DNA of 64,000 nucleotides from contig CM043877.1 of assembly GCA_023846275.1 (NCBI GenBank), positions 15,421,107-15,485,106 on the forward strand, in the 5' to 3' direction. The DNA comes from Vanilla planifolia. Lineage: Eukaryota; Streptophyta; Magnoliopsida; Asparagales; Orchidaceae. A program made the position numbers and the translations under genes. Shown piece after piece: positions 45,201 to 52,176 of this stretch. The notes beneath the pieces were generated by a model, which was not told where the DNA came from, searched no databases, and saw nothing but the letters and a program-made list of their open reading frames with translations. The stretch's first letter is position 1. Every line of letters begins with the position of its first letter.

Positions 45201-48200
45201 AAATGATCTTTGACATCACATACATATTGCTCTGAAAACTTCAAACAAGGTAAATCACATTCAAAATGTTGTCAATAGAAATACAAAAAAGGACCTATGC
45301 AAAGGCTTTTAAAAATAACCAAAGAAAAGAACAAGCACAGAGATGAAGAAAAGAACACAGTTTAGTACAACTGGCTATATAATGCACAGGCGGCAAAATT
45401 TCTCTTTTATTTCTAGCCCATTCAATCAATAGCATATTTAGCACTTCAAATTTTGGATAACCACCAGAATAAAGATGAAAATGAGAAATCTAAATGCAGA
45501 ACTAATAAGCCAAATTCTTCAGGAAACAAATTAGAAGAGGTGTATCAGTTGATTAATCAATATGACATGGAAAGAAGCTTGCTGTACATTTCAATATAGC
45601 TCACCAAAAATCTAAAGTGGAACCATGATACAACTAACGGCAACACATACCTTTAGATGATATAAGTAGAGGGCCACTCTTCAAGATCTGCAAAGACAAG
45701 TCCCACAAGAAAATTCAAGAAGTTTAAAGAGAAAAAAAGACTTCGATATAAAACAGGAAGCCACTAATTTAAGCAAGAAAAAAATTTACTAGATGAATGT
45801 GATATCACAGAGTTTTTAGGATTACAACAAGACTTCCAATATGAAGGCATAGTTCAAGCACAAAAATATAAATCTAATCACTTATTCTAATCACATATTA
45901 AAATTGTAAGAATAGCTAACCAGAACAATATATATTAACTTTGTCAAGAAAATAAGTATTAGGATAGTACATATGTTGCCTCATACTTAGATTATTTTTA
46001 GATAAATATGTGAATAAAAAAAGGCAAATACTTAGGAAGCATAATAATCAAAAAACCAAAACATCAACCATGGGGTATGCGTTTTGCTAATAGAATTGTT
46101 CTAGTTGATAAAATTAGACATAGTTCTAAAGACAAATTGAACCTATGACAAAAAACTTTAGTGCTTAAAAGTTATTATAGATCCAAAATTGAGTATAAAG
46201 AACATAAGTTTAGTTAGGGTAGAATTAAAAATGGCTTAGAGGTTACTATTAAAGAACACCACATTAAACAATAAGACTTTTTGTTATCTTGAGCCTATAC
46301 TTTAAAATGATAATGAAATCAATAAAAAAATGAACAATTGGATCAAGATAGGTCGAATGAAATAAAAAAGATCTTTTAGTATACTGTGAGATTTAAATAT
46401 CCCATATAAGTTTATAAGACATCATTTAAATCGAAAACATTATGTAGTACAAAATGCTAGCCAATGAAGTTTAGAAAAACTAATAAGTATTGCAAGTTGA
46501 AAAGGTTGAAATATATACGTGGCAAATAGCTCCCCTCTAAGATAGAATAAAATGAACTTTGACAAGACGGCCTCCTATACAAGGGGATGCTAGGGTACCT
46601 AGTGTTGCTCATGATCACACTGCTCATTGCTACTGCTGACTAATGCCTCGCCACCTTCGCATCATCTTCTACTAACACTTATGCGGCATATCTTGCTATT
46701 TCCACTTGCAAGTGACTTCTTCAACTAAGCTCCAAATCAACAGTGACTCTTCGATTATCATGGTTGAGTTTTACTGAGGTTGTTTGGGGGATGACTCTTA
46801 CCCAAAATTCAAGGATTGTATCTAGCATCTGAATTTTTATGTTTTCAAATCCACAAATAACATGACAATTTTTGTACACATGAAACGAGTTTGTTTTTTA
46901 CGAGTAAGGCATTAATATAATTCTAAAAAAAGGAAAAAATAATTATTAGAACAAACTATAACTCTTAACATTGTAACCATTCTTTATAATAAGGAATGAA
47001 ATAACTAAGACTAATGAAAACTTCCTTGCATCTATAAGATAAGACATTATTAATCTCTTGAAACTCCTCTAATTGAATTAGGATTTTTCTCAAGTTCACT
47101 ACTATAATCAATTGATCCCCACACATTAGTTCCTTCACAATATGAGGGGATTTTATTTGCAAAGTTTTCAAGGAGTCATCTCCTTTTTTTTTATTGAAAC
47201 TTGTGGAAATGGAAAATTCCTGAAGTTTATTCTTGCATAATTGTGCTTGTCCTTCAAAGCAATTATTTAAAACTCTTTTTGAAGATCTATGCCTATTCAT
47301 TCTCTGCTACTTAATCTCCTCCTCTCTTCCTATGGCAATGTTTGCCAAATCGTGGAAAACGGTACCTTGTATAGTTAAGCATGGGAAACCATGCCTTGCT
47401 ACAATTTTGTACAATGTTTTCTTTAGTCTTTTCTTTGGTCAAAGGAACCTCATGAGATTCCACTAAAGAGGGAACTTGAATTGCTTCGTGTCTTGTTGTT
47501 TCTCATCCTCACTTAGAGATTTTTTTTTTGGTCATCAAATTTATTTCCATCATACCAAATTAAGGTATTTCTTGTTAAAAGTGGCTTGTTTGTTCTTCTT
47601 TAAAGGAGTTTTCTTCTATGTCCTTTCCCACTTCTTTCACACCTAGGATATTTTTCTTCCTCTTCTCTTCCTTTGACATCTCCTCCTAGAAAAGATAGAG
47701 AAAGACAACTTTTCAACATAATTACTGCAGCAAATCAAATCTTATCATGCATCAATAATCATAAATTATTAGAAGAATGATGTTAGTATGGTTAAGTTAT
47801 GCTTAGACCTTCAAATTGATACATATATTCCCCTGATTTTATTAAATTCTTTTGATATTGGCTATGGTATCAGATCCATTGACCATTAACAGCCTTATCT
47901 TGTGGAACCACCTAACTTTACCAGAACAAACGAAGAAGTAACATGCCCTCCACTTTCTATATGATGTTAGTTTACCAAAAAAAAAATTTGTTAGTCATTT
48001 TTTTAAGTATCACCATGTCAAAGTAATGACCTAAAGCTTCAAACTTAAACAAGTCTAAACAAATCTAAGGACCAATTAATATTATGTAACTCACGCCACT
48101 CATAAAATATACTCATCATGGCCAATGCATTTGGTGTTACTTGCATAATAACTAAACTAAAAAGGCTAAAACATCTATGTGATGTTGAGATGGGATTGTA

Positions 48201-51200
48201 AGCTCTATAGAAAAAAAAATGTAATAAAGGCAAAGAGTTTTCACCTCTTCAAAGTTTACTCTCCAACCCTCTTTGATAATAATATTGATACTATTAGGTT
48301 CTCTAATAAAAATTTTCAAAGGATTAGAGATTGAGAAAGAATACTATCTAAGGATTGACCTACGAGAAAAAAAGTTTCCAACCATACAAAAATCAGAAGA
48401 TAAGGTTGAATAGTCGGATGGACACCACATACCACTTGAAAAGGAAGGAATTGAACTCGTTAAGAACTACAGAGAAAGAAGATGACATTCTCACATAAGG
48501 TAAAAGATGCACATGTAAAGGTAAAGAAGACCAAAGGAGTTTTCATACCCATTTGTTCCACTAAAATACTCCACAAAGAAGTGTGTTTCAATAGGACAAA
48601 TGTCATCCTCTCACTCCACAACCTCTAATCAATGTCATATCCAATACGGTTATCATAGAATAAACAAAGCATTGTGTATGGAGCACTTAATACTGTCGGA
48701 AGTCTTGATAATTTCTTACGAATAGTCTATTAGATATTTCATGATTGTGCAAGATTTGACTCGACTATCATGCATCATGTTGTGTTGAAATGTCTGCTTT
48801 GGATCACCATTGTTGTATGGTCCACTCACATGATTATAACACCATACTTGCACAAACTTGTCCTCGATATTTACTATAATGCAAGGTAAAACTTAGAATG
48901 AAAAGGTAATTTTTAATTGACTTCATGAGCAACATTATTAGAAGAGAGGAAAATGAAAATACATGAATTTCTTCTATAGAAAGGTTCACTTGATTGTTGT
49001 TAGTTCTTTCAGAGAAAATTGTTAAGAAGACCCTTCGCTTGCAGTTTGGTGTGGAAGACTTGTGAAACATTGTGAAGGGCACATCAAAATCTCATAATTA
49101 AAGAATGCAAGGAGTCTTGAGTCCCGCAATCTATAAATGTTGTTTCAATAGCATCCTTTGTGTTGAGGGCAATAACTTGTTTTCTTTGATCTCCAAAAGC
49201 ACTGAAAGTATCCAATAAATTAGTCAACATATTTTGACCTACAACAACAACATATTCAAGCTTCAACACATTGAATTATCACTATAACTCCACTTCTATC
49301 TCTATTGTAGGAGCTAACCGACTCATCTCCAAGTCTAATGTTAACCTTATCCAATCTTTCAACTAGCATTTCTGCCTCCATTTCCATCTTTATAAACCTA
49401 AAGCTAAAATCTTCTGTTACTTTAACAGATTCCTATTTAGCTCTTATTATTTCCTTCATTACTTCCAAACCATCAAGAAGTTTTTCAAACTTCAGTTCAT
49501 CTAATTCATTCTTTTGCTTAACAAAACCAATTATCTTATAAACTAACTAGCAAAAAGATCATATTGATCTGCATACAACATCAAAGTATCAAGTCTCATT
49601 ATAGGACTATTAGGAAGGCATATGTTCTTTGCCTTCACCATATTTCTTTCAAGCATGTCAATATGATCTGTTTTAAATATCTACAATGGTTTCAACTTTA
49701 TCCAAAGCCATGTACCCAGGAAGAATTTCTTTTCTCTTATTTTCTCTTATTATACTTCGTTTTCATGATCACTTATTAATCCTTTCCCTTCTCTTCTTTT
49801 GTTCTACCATCTCTTCCATCATACTTGCCTCTAAATCTGCTGATTGCATCTCCTTAACGATCAACTCTTCTTGCTTGGAATCATTCTCTTCCTGCCTTGG
49901 AGATGGAAATTGTAAATAAACCTCTTCTTCTTTTCTTGTATTACCAAAGTTATCCTCTACATGTGAGTCCAAAGTTGAGAAAATATGTTCACTTCTAGAC
50001 CTAGTGACAGATTGAGGAAGACCCAGCTTTGCATCTGCTGGGATAGAATCGTAAAAAATTGAAGGATGTCCATCTACCATGGTTACTTCTTTCAGTAGAA
50101 GGGCTGATTGCTTATGTTAAATCAACTAATCTTAGATCTACTATAGAAAGTTGATGAGCAGATTTGGGGCCTTTGGAACTCATTTTACAAAGCTTGTCCT
50201 GCTTCAATTCAAATTTTCTTCAATGGAGATCCCTCACCATTAAAAGACCTTTTCAAGGCACTTCACACCAAAATGAAGAAAGATCAACTGGCCATAAGAA
50301 GATAAGTTTTTTCCCTCTTCTCTTGCACAGTTTATACCAAATTCCAACCCTTCGAGTATTTTCAAAGAAAATTTATTCTAATGGTAACTTCTCTAATGAT
50401 TATAAATAATATGCCTGGTAAGTCAAATGACTCGTGTTAATCCAGAAAATGGCACATGTCATCAGGATCATTTATCTAATATTCGAGTAAGCCTTTAAAT
50501 GTATTTATTTACTCAAGAAAATAGGCCTGCACATACCTGACTGCAAAAACATACCAAGGGACAACATGGTGTAGAACGAGCATAACTCCAGTACAACAAG
50601 GCAAGATCACTCTGCCAAAATGGAGACACACTACAAACCCCTAATTCCTAATACAGACAAAAAAAAAATTTATAATAGCTTATAACTTTATTTGGATTAG
50701 GATATAAGTACCAAGTTTTCTTATTTAAGCAAAATTTCAAGTGTCATTCTTTTAAAATAAGTGAATGATCATATATTTTCCATGCTGATAAGATATAAAT
50801 GTACTTTAAACGCAAAAAGTAGAGAAAGGCATGATAAGCTGTTGACAACTGGAACCATAAGCATAAAACTGAACACTTGATAACAAGGATAAATACATTA
50901 GACACAATAATTATATTATTTAATTTTAATGAGCCAATTTCTTCAATAAATAGATGATCTCAACATTTGTAAAGAGACCTTATATCCAAGTTTAAGAGAT
51001 CAATCTTCCTACCTTTATCCCCTCTCATTTACCTCATTCCTTCTTCGTCCTTCTATTTTAGCCTACTCCATCAATTATTAAAGTTTGCAACTCAAAATTG
51101 AATTTGCAACAAGAAAATAGTGGAACCTTTACAAGAAAATCCTTATTTATATGATTTTTCACAATAAATTTCTTGTATCATTTCCCTTGTTATTTTCTAG

Positions 51201-52167
51201 CATATGCTTGATTCTCCTAATAATGACTATAGTCTTACTAAAAACATTTTCAATAACAACTGTATACATCAACACATTAGGGACCATAGAAAATCCTAAG
51301 ATTAAGCAATCATGGTATCCTATTTGGATGCATCCTTATTCTCCACTATAGAATATAAAAAGTGTCGAATTCTATTCAACATGACCATATTTTCAGCATA
51401 AGTCATTCAGCCATAATTATCTCTTATCTCTTTTATCATGATTTCCATTTTCAAAATTATAATTTAGAATGGGAGAATACACTTATAAAAAACAGTTAGT
51501 CTATTAAATAGAGCTCTGATTAAAAAATAGTAAAACATTTATTTAAGAAAAATGACATCAATTATGTCATCCCAAGAAGAAAACAAAAAAATCTCATACC
51601 TACGCTGGACATGCAATGTGTCAGCATTGTTTTTAATTTCAAGTACTCAGAATGGGTACTAGATTTCGTAAATCGGAAAAAATAAATTAATGATATCTTA
51701 AATAATGCTTAAAACTGCATCTAAAAATAGACTATTCTCAAGGCAGAGATTCTGTTATGTTTGAAAAACTATAATACAGCACAACAATAACAAATACATA
51801 AAGAAGTATAAAGGAATGGTGCAATTTTAATTGATAAAAACATAACCGTCAGAAATTTCCTAAAGTCACACAAATACATCAAGCATACTACAGAGACAAT
51901 GAGAAAGCAGCATAAATAAACAATAAACACTGCTCACATTACCAAGTTAACTAAGATGAAAAGTAGTCTTCAAAGGCAACCGTTGAAAAAGGAGATGTAA
52001 CTGTTTTCAAAAGTAAAACCAAATGAAGCCTTACCTACCTCACAATTAGTGCAGCTATTGGACAAATTGTCAACATTTTCAGAGGACCTTGTTGACCAGA
52101 AATTTTTCTCACTCTCCCCACATTTACATGTCTTGCTTTGCGCTGAACCTTCAGAAGACGTAGCCAT
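113..52167 (-). CDS. REN1: PH-RhoGAP protein of the REN1/PHGAP family (ROP GTPase-activating protein), 19 coding exons, 3' end outside window
   Basis: The spliced product stimulates GTP hydrolysis by plant ROP GTPases, which ends ROP signalling at the plasma membrane and in exocytic tip growth (known for the family). Nineteen minus-strand exons join in phase with no stop and give about 784 codons. Seen in order: N-terminal extension (1-43), PH domain (about 44-152, with SGPLL, GWTSWKKRWFVL, LPPKG and a terminal NEWKIAL), RhoGAP domain (about 188-395, with GRPVLLALED, VEGILRQSADVEEV, SSPVPASCCTAL, FPEPNRRL, ENRMSLSALAACMAPLLLRP), acidic Ser/Gly linker (399-523), Ser-rich segment (524-636), ARKNLSMESIEY motif (637-648) and coiled coil (654 onward). 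Arg229 fits the arginine finger. Arabidopsis relatives are REN1 and two PHGAPs; I cannot decide which is the true orthologue, so the symbol is a family-level assignment. The last exon here ends in phase 2 with a GT donor, so more exons lie beyond position 1. Confidence 0.93.
253..350 (-). other. Intron 18
   Basis: A 98-bp GT-AG intron. It contains a run of A on the plus strand (about 291-306) and nothing else of note. Confidence 0.85.
351..461 (-). CDS. REN1: Coding exon 18, coiled coil
   Basis: A 111-nt phase 0-0 exon between TTGAAACAG and GTTAGC. It encodes VERLQEQLQKERDLRSYLEF then GLTNMLPAHMSSCLDSK. VxRLQEQLQxERD is a family hallmark. Confidence 0.94.
462..4622 (-). other. Intron 17 (4.2 kb)
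   Basis: AT-rich non-coding sequence with several long A tracts (about 1664-1679, 2825-2841). All open frames are short and lack recognisable domains. Stretches near 2040-2240 and 3710-3830 look like old retroposon tails, but I cannot classify them. Confidence 0.7.
4623..4706 (-). CDS. REN1: Coding exon 17, coiled coil
   Basis: An 84-nt phase 0-0 exon between ATTATCAG and GTATGT. It encodes IEGNAALWESLDRRKESLHE then CRMALEKE, matching GNA-LQASLERRK-ALHERR-ALE in relatives. Confidence 0.93.
4809..4869 (-). CDS. REN1: Coding exon 16, coiled coil
   Basis: A 61-nt exon after CTACTTAG, ending GAG|GTGCCC. It encodes SAIMRLESTKIDLQTKVSKE, matching the family RLE-TK-DLQ heptads. It joins exon 15 in phase across a 5.4-kb intron. 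Confidence 0.9.
4870..10313 (-). other. Intron 15 (5.4 kb)
   Basis: AT-rich throughout, extremely so from about 8000 to 10250. Exons 15 and 16 join in phase across it and no family segment is missing, so no exon is hidden here. Apart from a possible MITE near 9810-10085 nothing was recognised. Confidence 0.75.
9810..10085. repeat. Possible MITE with TTTGGTA-type ends
   Basis: The segment begins TTTTGTTTGGTATATC and ends ATATTTACCAAACATAA, giving imperfect inverted ends around TTTGGTA/TACCAAA, with AT-rich filling and no coding capacity. This fits a small non-autonomous DNA transposon, but no clear target-site duplication was found. Confidence 0.25.
10314..10363 (-). CDS. REN1: Coding exon 15, conserved ARKNLSMESIEY motif
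   Basis: A 50-nt exon between GACTTCCAG and GTAAGC. It encodes ARKNLSMESIEYISDDE (last codon split). This short block just before the coiled coil is a signature of REN1/PHGAP proteins. Basic residues before a serine suggest a kinase or 14-3-3 site (inference). Confidence 0.93.
10435..10773 (-). CDS. REN1: Coding exon 14, Ser-rich variable region
   Basis: A 339-nt phase 0-0 exon (113 codons, residues 524-636) after TTGATCAG, ending TCT|GTGAGT. It encodes ADENSTTNSIRV at its start and NKWGRTS at its end. The WGRT-S run leading into exon 15 is typical of the family; the rest is poorly conserved. The opposite strand is also open over this exon, which is a shadow. Confidence 0.9.
10774..11574 (-). 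other. Intron 13 (0.8 kb)
   Basis: GT-AG intron between the two linker exons. It is A-rich near 11400-11530; no coding or repeat identity was recognised. Confidence 0.8.
11575..11949 (-). CDS. REN1: Coding exon 13, acidic Ser/Gly/Asp-rich linker
   Basis: A 375-nt phase 0-0 exon after CATGCAAG, ending GATGTT|GTAAGT. It encodes 125 residues (399-523): first an acidic stretch (SSSELYTESEDDEDAEDDES), then a low-complexity tract of repeated GSD/GSN/ASN units running to GSDV. It is probably disordered and could be a phosphorylation target (inference). Plant relatives have an acidic Ser-rich segment at the same place. Confidence 0.9.
12036..12279 (-). CDS. REN1: Coding exon 12, C-terminal half of RhoGAP domain
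   Basis: A 244-nt exon after CTCTTTCAG, ending GAT|GTATGT. It encodes ILQMMLTVAAHKAENRMSLS, then ALAACMAPLLLRPLLAGE and an Ala/Gln-rich helix ending YYKIFD. ENRM and LAACMAPLLLRP are the conserved RhoGAP Asn and Pro motifs. Confidence 0.95.
13241..13295 (-). repeat. 5S rRNA-derived fragment, possibly part of a Cassandra TRIM LTR
   Basis: On the minus strand this reads the 3' part of plant 5S rRNA. The 22 bases at 13257-13278 match the AGTAGTACTAGGATGGGTGA region exactly as I know it, and TGCAACAC at 13241 matches the reverse complement of the 5S 3' end; the 8-9 bases between are divergent. The 5' half of 5S is lost. Cassandra terminal-repeat retrotransposons carry such 5S segments in their LTRs, which explains a lone 5S piece in an intron. 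A plain 5S pseudogene or SINE is the alternative. Confidence 0.65.
13840..14880 (+). repeat. Unclassified decayed element, GC-richer than its surroundings
   Basis: Base composition changes here: fewer A/T runs and codon-like sequence on the plus strand broken by many stops. Short open pieces occur, one from 14545 to 14730 rich in Lys and Arg. It looks like an old protein-coding retroelement piece, but no domain was recognised. Confidence 0.3.
16057..16074. repeat. 18-base G homopolymer
   Basis: Eighteen consecutive G on the plus strand following a purine-rich GAGAAGAG tract, inside intron 11. On the transcribed strand of the host gene it reads as poly-C. Confidence 0.95.
16841..16925 (-). 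CDS. REN1: Coding exon 11, RhoGAP domain
   Basis: An 85-nt exon after TTGTATCAG, ending CAAAG|GTAAAA. It encodes RADYVSRIDAIRDAIHEVFP then EPNRRLIQR. The family's EPNRRLL block confirms frame and strand. A second AG lies 6 nt downstream of the acceptor (GAGCAG), so a two-residue variant is possible in principle. Confidence 0.94.
17380..18010. repeat. LTR-like direct repeat, copy 1
   Basis: This copy aligns with 18430-19050 at an offset of about 1,060 bp. Shared landmarks include CTCAATAAC near the start, TTATAAATAAATGTCACATTG at 17551 (TTATAGATGGATGTTACATTG at 18609), ACAATATTTTA.TCGTAATAAT, a GC-richer middle with CACATGCA motifs, and GCTCAAAAA/GTTCAAAAATTGGATGAAC near the end. Divergence is high, so the pair is old. 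Confidence 0.6.
18430..19050. repeat. LTR-like direct repeat, copy 2
   Basis: Second copy of the repeat at 17380-18010. The two are separated by only about 420 bp with no coding capacity, which fits a TRIM/LARD-like or internally deleted LTR element, or a tandem duplication. No primer-binding site was seen between them. Confidence 0.6.
20037..20130. repeat. Short inverted repeat (hairpin)
   Basis: GCTCACACTTAG at 20037-20048 is perfectly inverted as CTAAGTGTGAGC at 20119-20130, with a 70-base loop. A transcript could fold here. No link to a known element was found. Confidence 0.5.
20600..24900 (+). mobile_element. Degraded L1-type LINE retrotransposon, antisense to the host gene
   Basis: Seen on the plus strand with many stops and frameshifts. 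ORF1 part (20.67-21.19 kb): LLIDAIKQIW-like and FLFNFS pieces of the DUF4283 domain, then IWVKFPSL, MDHLTAT.QRFTFA, and a FDYDW..LCKLYKTFAYA.LTCP run, a decayed zinc knuckle. ORF2 part: IILIPKKSNTSSISDYRPML-LCN (23.12-23.20 kb, reverse transcriptase), KIDLSKAL (23.38 kb), NLQTKVGLEVNKNK (23.62 kb) and a LICTIWK motif near 24.6 kb. Order and spacing fit a whole LINE. Endonuclease residues are not clear. No poly-A tail or target duplication was found. Confidence 0.75.
25050..25350 (+). mobile_element. Probable solo/truncated LTR followed by an initiator-Met primer-binding site
   Basis: TGATATCAGAGC at 25333-25344 differs by one base from the usual TGGTATCAGAGC site for initiator methionine tRNA. 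The roughly 250 bp before it are AT-rich and non-coding like an LTR. No gag or pol was recognised after it, so the element is probably truncated. Confidence 0.45.
26900..28720. other. Unclassified region with long open frames on the minus strand
   Basis: Purine-rich on the plus strand, leaving minus-strand frames of 167 and 117 codons (28125-28628, 27676-28029). The predicted peptides are Leu/Ser/Pro-rich with no recognised domain, as expected from composition bias. Possibly part of a retroelement; not called as a gene. Confidence 0.35.
28875..28965. repeat. 42-bp tandem duplication with a related copy at 53.38 kb
   Basis: GAGCTTGTCCCAAGTAAGTC at 28891 recurs as GAACTTGTCCCAAGCAAGTC at 28933, each followed by a TTGGTACG run. 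A third version, AAGCTTGTCTCAAGAAATC-AATTGGTAC, lies at about 53396-53425. This suggests a dispersed repeat or LTR family. Confidence 0.6.
29450..30110 (+). mobile_element. Retroelement RNase H domain remnant
   Basis: Plus-strand pieces read IQDCHGEVVLAT, then KMRAIFEVIFLAQQLF, VWIESDIVAAIQCIT and, after stops, HGITHIEKGE with NRVVDWIASYSIARD. These match in order the RNase H-like domain at the end of plant LINE polyproteins (WIESDS..V.., H..R..N.VADWLA). It is broken by stops. It ends about 100 bp from exon 10. Confidence 0.55.
30202..30271 (-). CDS. REN1: Coding exon 10, RhoGAP domain
   Basis: A 70-nt exon after TATTTACAG, ending TATA|GTATGT. It encodes HVLREMPSSPVPASCCTALV then DAY, a hallmark block of plant RopGAPs. 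It is followed by the 13.3-kb intron 10. Confidence 0.95.
30370..30425 (-). CDS. REN1: Coding exon 9, RhoGAP domain
   Basis: A 56-nt exon after ATTTTCAG, ending AAG|GTAATT. It encodes GKNEFSPDEDAHVIGDCIK, matching the family EFSPEEDPHVVGDCVK segment. It ends in phase 0. Confidence 0.95.
30583..30660 (-). CDS. REN1: Coding exon 8, RhoGAP arginine-finger exon
   Basis: A 78-nt exon between CGTATCAG and GTTGGT. It encodes GIKVEGILRQSADVEEVMRR then VQEYEQ. The Arg of GILRQS (residue 229) fits the catalytic arginine finger of RhoGAP domains. Phase fits exon 7 only with the GC donor. Confidence 0.95.
31600..33500 (-). mobile_element. LINE reverse-transcriptase remnant, sense to the host gene
   Basis: Minus-strand pieces in order: KAFYAKIDI (about 32.68 kb), FASKGLRQGCLLSPLLFKVV (about 32.5 kb), MHLIFVDELIVSNKAEKPIS (about 32.37 kb), RIEKNKCK, then RLTSSDCLTLLQRV (about 32.12 kb) and a W-N-CFLFFG segment. 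These are the RT palm blocks, with FVDE replacing the catalytic F/YADD, followed by the thumb. Stops and frameshifts throughout make it inactive. Confidence 0.7.
33733..34150 (-). repeat. LTR-like repeat A with primer-binding-like site
   Basis: It aligns with 35998-36420. Shared landmarks: CTAATACCAAATC, AGGATGAAAATC, TATATC.AAAT, TTTCAAGAAAAAAA, ACAAATGACAA/ACAAATAACAA, and a run of AAAATAACTA. On the minus strand it ends TGGTATTAGATT, like a decayed tRNA-Met primer site. Confidence 0.5.
35998..36420 (-). repeat. LTR-like repeat B with primer-binding site
   Basis: Partner of repeat A, same orientation, about 2,265 bp away. On the minus strand it runs into TGGTATTAGAGC (36009..35998), one mismatch from the initiator-Met site. 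The interval between the repeats has no recognised gag or pol, so it may be a deleted Copia-like or TRIM/LARD-like element. Because both copies keep the primer site, two separate LTR insertions are also possible. Confidence 0.5.
36900..38800 (-). mobile_element. LINE ORF1 (DUF4283) remnant, sense to the host gene
   Basis: Minus-strand pieces read FPGFPVQLRRPSCLSRIVIF and GKSILIEHLTTSN, then a VDYDWKPNHHKTYCSFAHTA run (from about 37.8 down to 37.5 kb). They match the DUF4283 plus zinc-knuckle part of LINE ORF1, the same order as in the LINE at 20.7-21.2 kb. Frames are broken. It is probably the 5' part of the LINE whose RT lies at 31.6-33.5 kb. Confidence 0.55.
39160..39279 (-). CDS. REN1: Coding exon 7, start of RhoGAP domain, with a GC splice donor
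   Basis: A 120-nt exon after GGTTTTGCAG. It encodes CKDKPPSAFSIIGRPVLLAL then EDSDGSPSFLEKALRFIEEH and the first base of a Gly codon. The exon ends CATG and the intron starts GCAAGT, a GC-AG type donor. The nearest GT, four bases further, would shift the frame and destroy the arginine-finger exon. Confidence 0.93.
39280..40472 (-). other. Intron 6 (1.2 kb)
   Basis: AT-rich GT-AG intron; no repeat or coding identity recognised. Confidence 0.85.
40473..40617 (-). CDS. REN1: Coding exon 6, end of PH domain and linker to RhoGAP
   Basis: A 145-nt exon ending CAAT|GTAATT. It encodes the PH C-terminal helix (LEELNEWKIALENALAQAPS, with the invariant Trp at residue 142) and then MGQNAIFRNEAVD. The acceptor is a TAGCAG tandem; using the first AG would add one Gln. 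The second fits the family length. Confidence 0.93.
40710..40788 (-). CDS. REN1: Coding exon 5, PH domain
   Basis: A 79-nt exon after AAATTGCAG, ending AAG|GTTTCC. It encodes SVVVKTDKKLLTVLFPDGRD followed by GRAFTLK, nearly identical to other plant PH-RhoGAP proteins. A short 115-bp intron separates it from exon 4. Confidence 0.95.
40904..40977 (-). CDS. REN1: Coding exon 4, PH domain
   Basis: The exon follows TTTTTCAG and ends GGGAG|GTTAGT. It encodes NVLPPKGSETPNPTLGGIEL then NNSG, matching the family PQKGGEVNLTLGGIDLNNSG block. It must be 74 nt long to stay in phase with exon 5; one end may be off by one base. Confidence 0.9.
40979..44199 (-). other. Intron 3 (3.2 kb)
   Basis: It contains the 128-bp tandem duplication (41.26-41.51 kb) and a GC-richer stretch near 43.4-43.8 kb with short internal repeats (GTGACCCTGGCAGC at about 43681 and 43763; GGATGCAACAT twice near 43.56-43.61 kb). 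No domain was recognised. Confidence 0.8.
41259..41514. repeat. Tandem duplication, two copies of about 128 bp
   Basis: AAATTCTAAAACAC at 41262 recurs at 41390. Both copies continue with GAAAGAACTAGAAGAAAG-like sequence, CCTCTCAATA, CAAGAAAAACCT, AATGAGACCAAA and AAACA at the end. The copies differ at few positions, so the duplication is fairly young. Confidence 0.85.
44200..44276 (-). CDS. REN1: Coding exon 3, PH domain core
   Basis: A 77-nt exon after TTAACAG and before GTAATT. It encodes GIGWTSWKKRWFVLSHTSLM followed by FYRADP, the most conserved block of the plant PH-RhoGAP PH domain. The basic KKRW stretch is where phosphoinositide headgroups usually bind in PH domains (family knowledge). 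It ends in phase 0. Confidence 0.95.
44277..45650 (-). other. Intron 2 (1.4 kb)
   Basis: AT-rich GT-AG intron between the first two PH exons; nothing else recognised. Confidence 0.85.
45651..45687 (-). CDS. REN1: Coding exon 2, start of the PH domain
   Basis: A 37-nt exon between TTTGCAG and GTATGT. It encodes ILKSGPLLISSK plus one base of a Gly codon, matching the first PH strand of the family (KSGPLFISSKG in relatives). It is too short to show as an open frame by itself. Confidence 0.9.
45688..52038 (-). other. Intron 1 (6.4 kb)
   Basis: It holds a minus-strand gypsy-type transposon remnant (about 46.97-50.08 kb) and a primer-site-like TGGTATCAGATC on the plus strand at 47865. From 50.4 to 52.0 kb it is AT-rich with nothing recognised. 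Confidence 0.8.
46965..50080 (-). mobile_element. Remnant resembling a plant gypsy-type transposon gag-like protein
   Basis: At 48045-48233 the minus strand reads LPLLHFFF...., then QVTPNALAMMSIFYEWRELH and NINWSLDLFR, resembling the plant 'gypsy type transposon' N-terminal domain (PL..F, ..L.PNA....., F..L). Upstream, 49769-50080 is an open 103-codon Glu/Lys-rich frame. Downstream, 46965-47300 is an open 111-codon frame (CFEGQAQLCKNKLQEFSIST) that looks coiled-coil. Frames between are broken. Whether all three belong to one element is inference. Confidence 0.4.
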
Positions 52168-52176
52168 CTTTTATAG
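52039..52176 (-). CDS. REN1: Coding exon 1 with the start codon (residues 1-43) and 9 nt of leader
   Basis: The ATG is at 52167..52165 in a good plant context (A at -3, G at +4). It follows a TTTGCAG acceptor by 9 nt, so the leader is split by an upstream intron. The exon ends GAG|GTAGGT in phase 0. The peptide starts MATSSEGSAQSK and is rich in Ser and Cys (CKCGES, CTNCE). This part is not conserved in the family, so it is called from the start codon, the splice sites and phase agreement with exon 2. Confidence 0.8.

Noticed and set aside
47865-47876. TGGTATCAGATC as the primer site of an LTR element
   Set aside because: No LTR-like repeat or downstream coding was found on the plus strand, and nearby element-like frames are on the minus strand; kept only as a note in intron 1.
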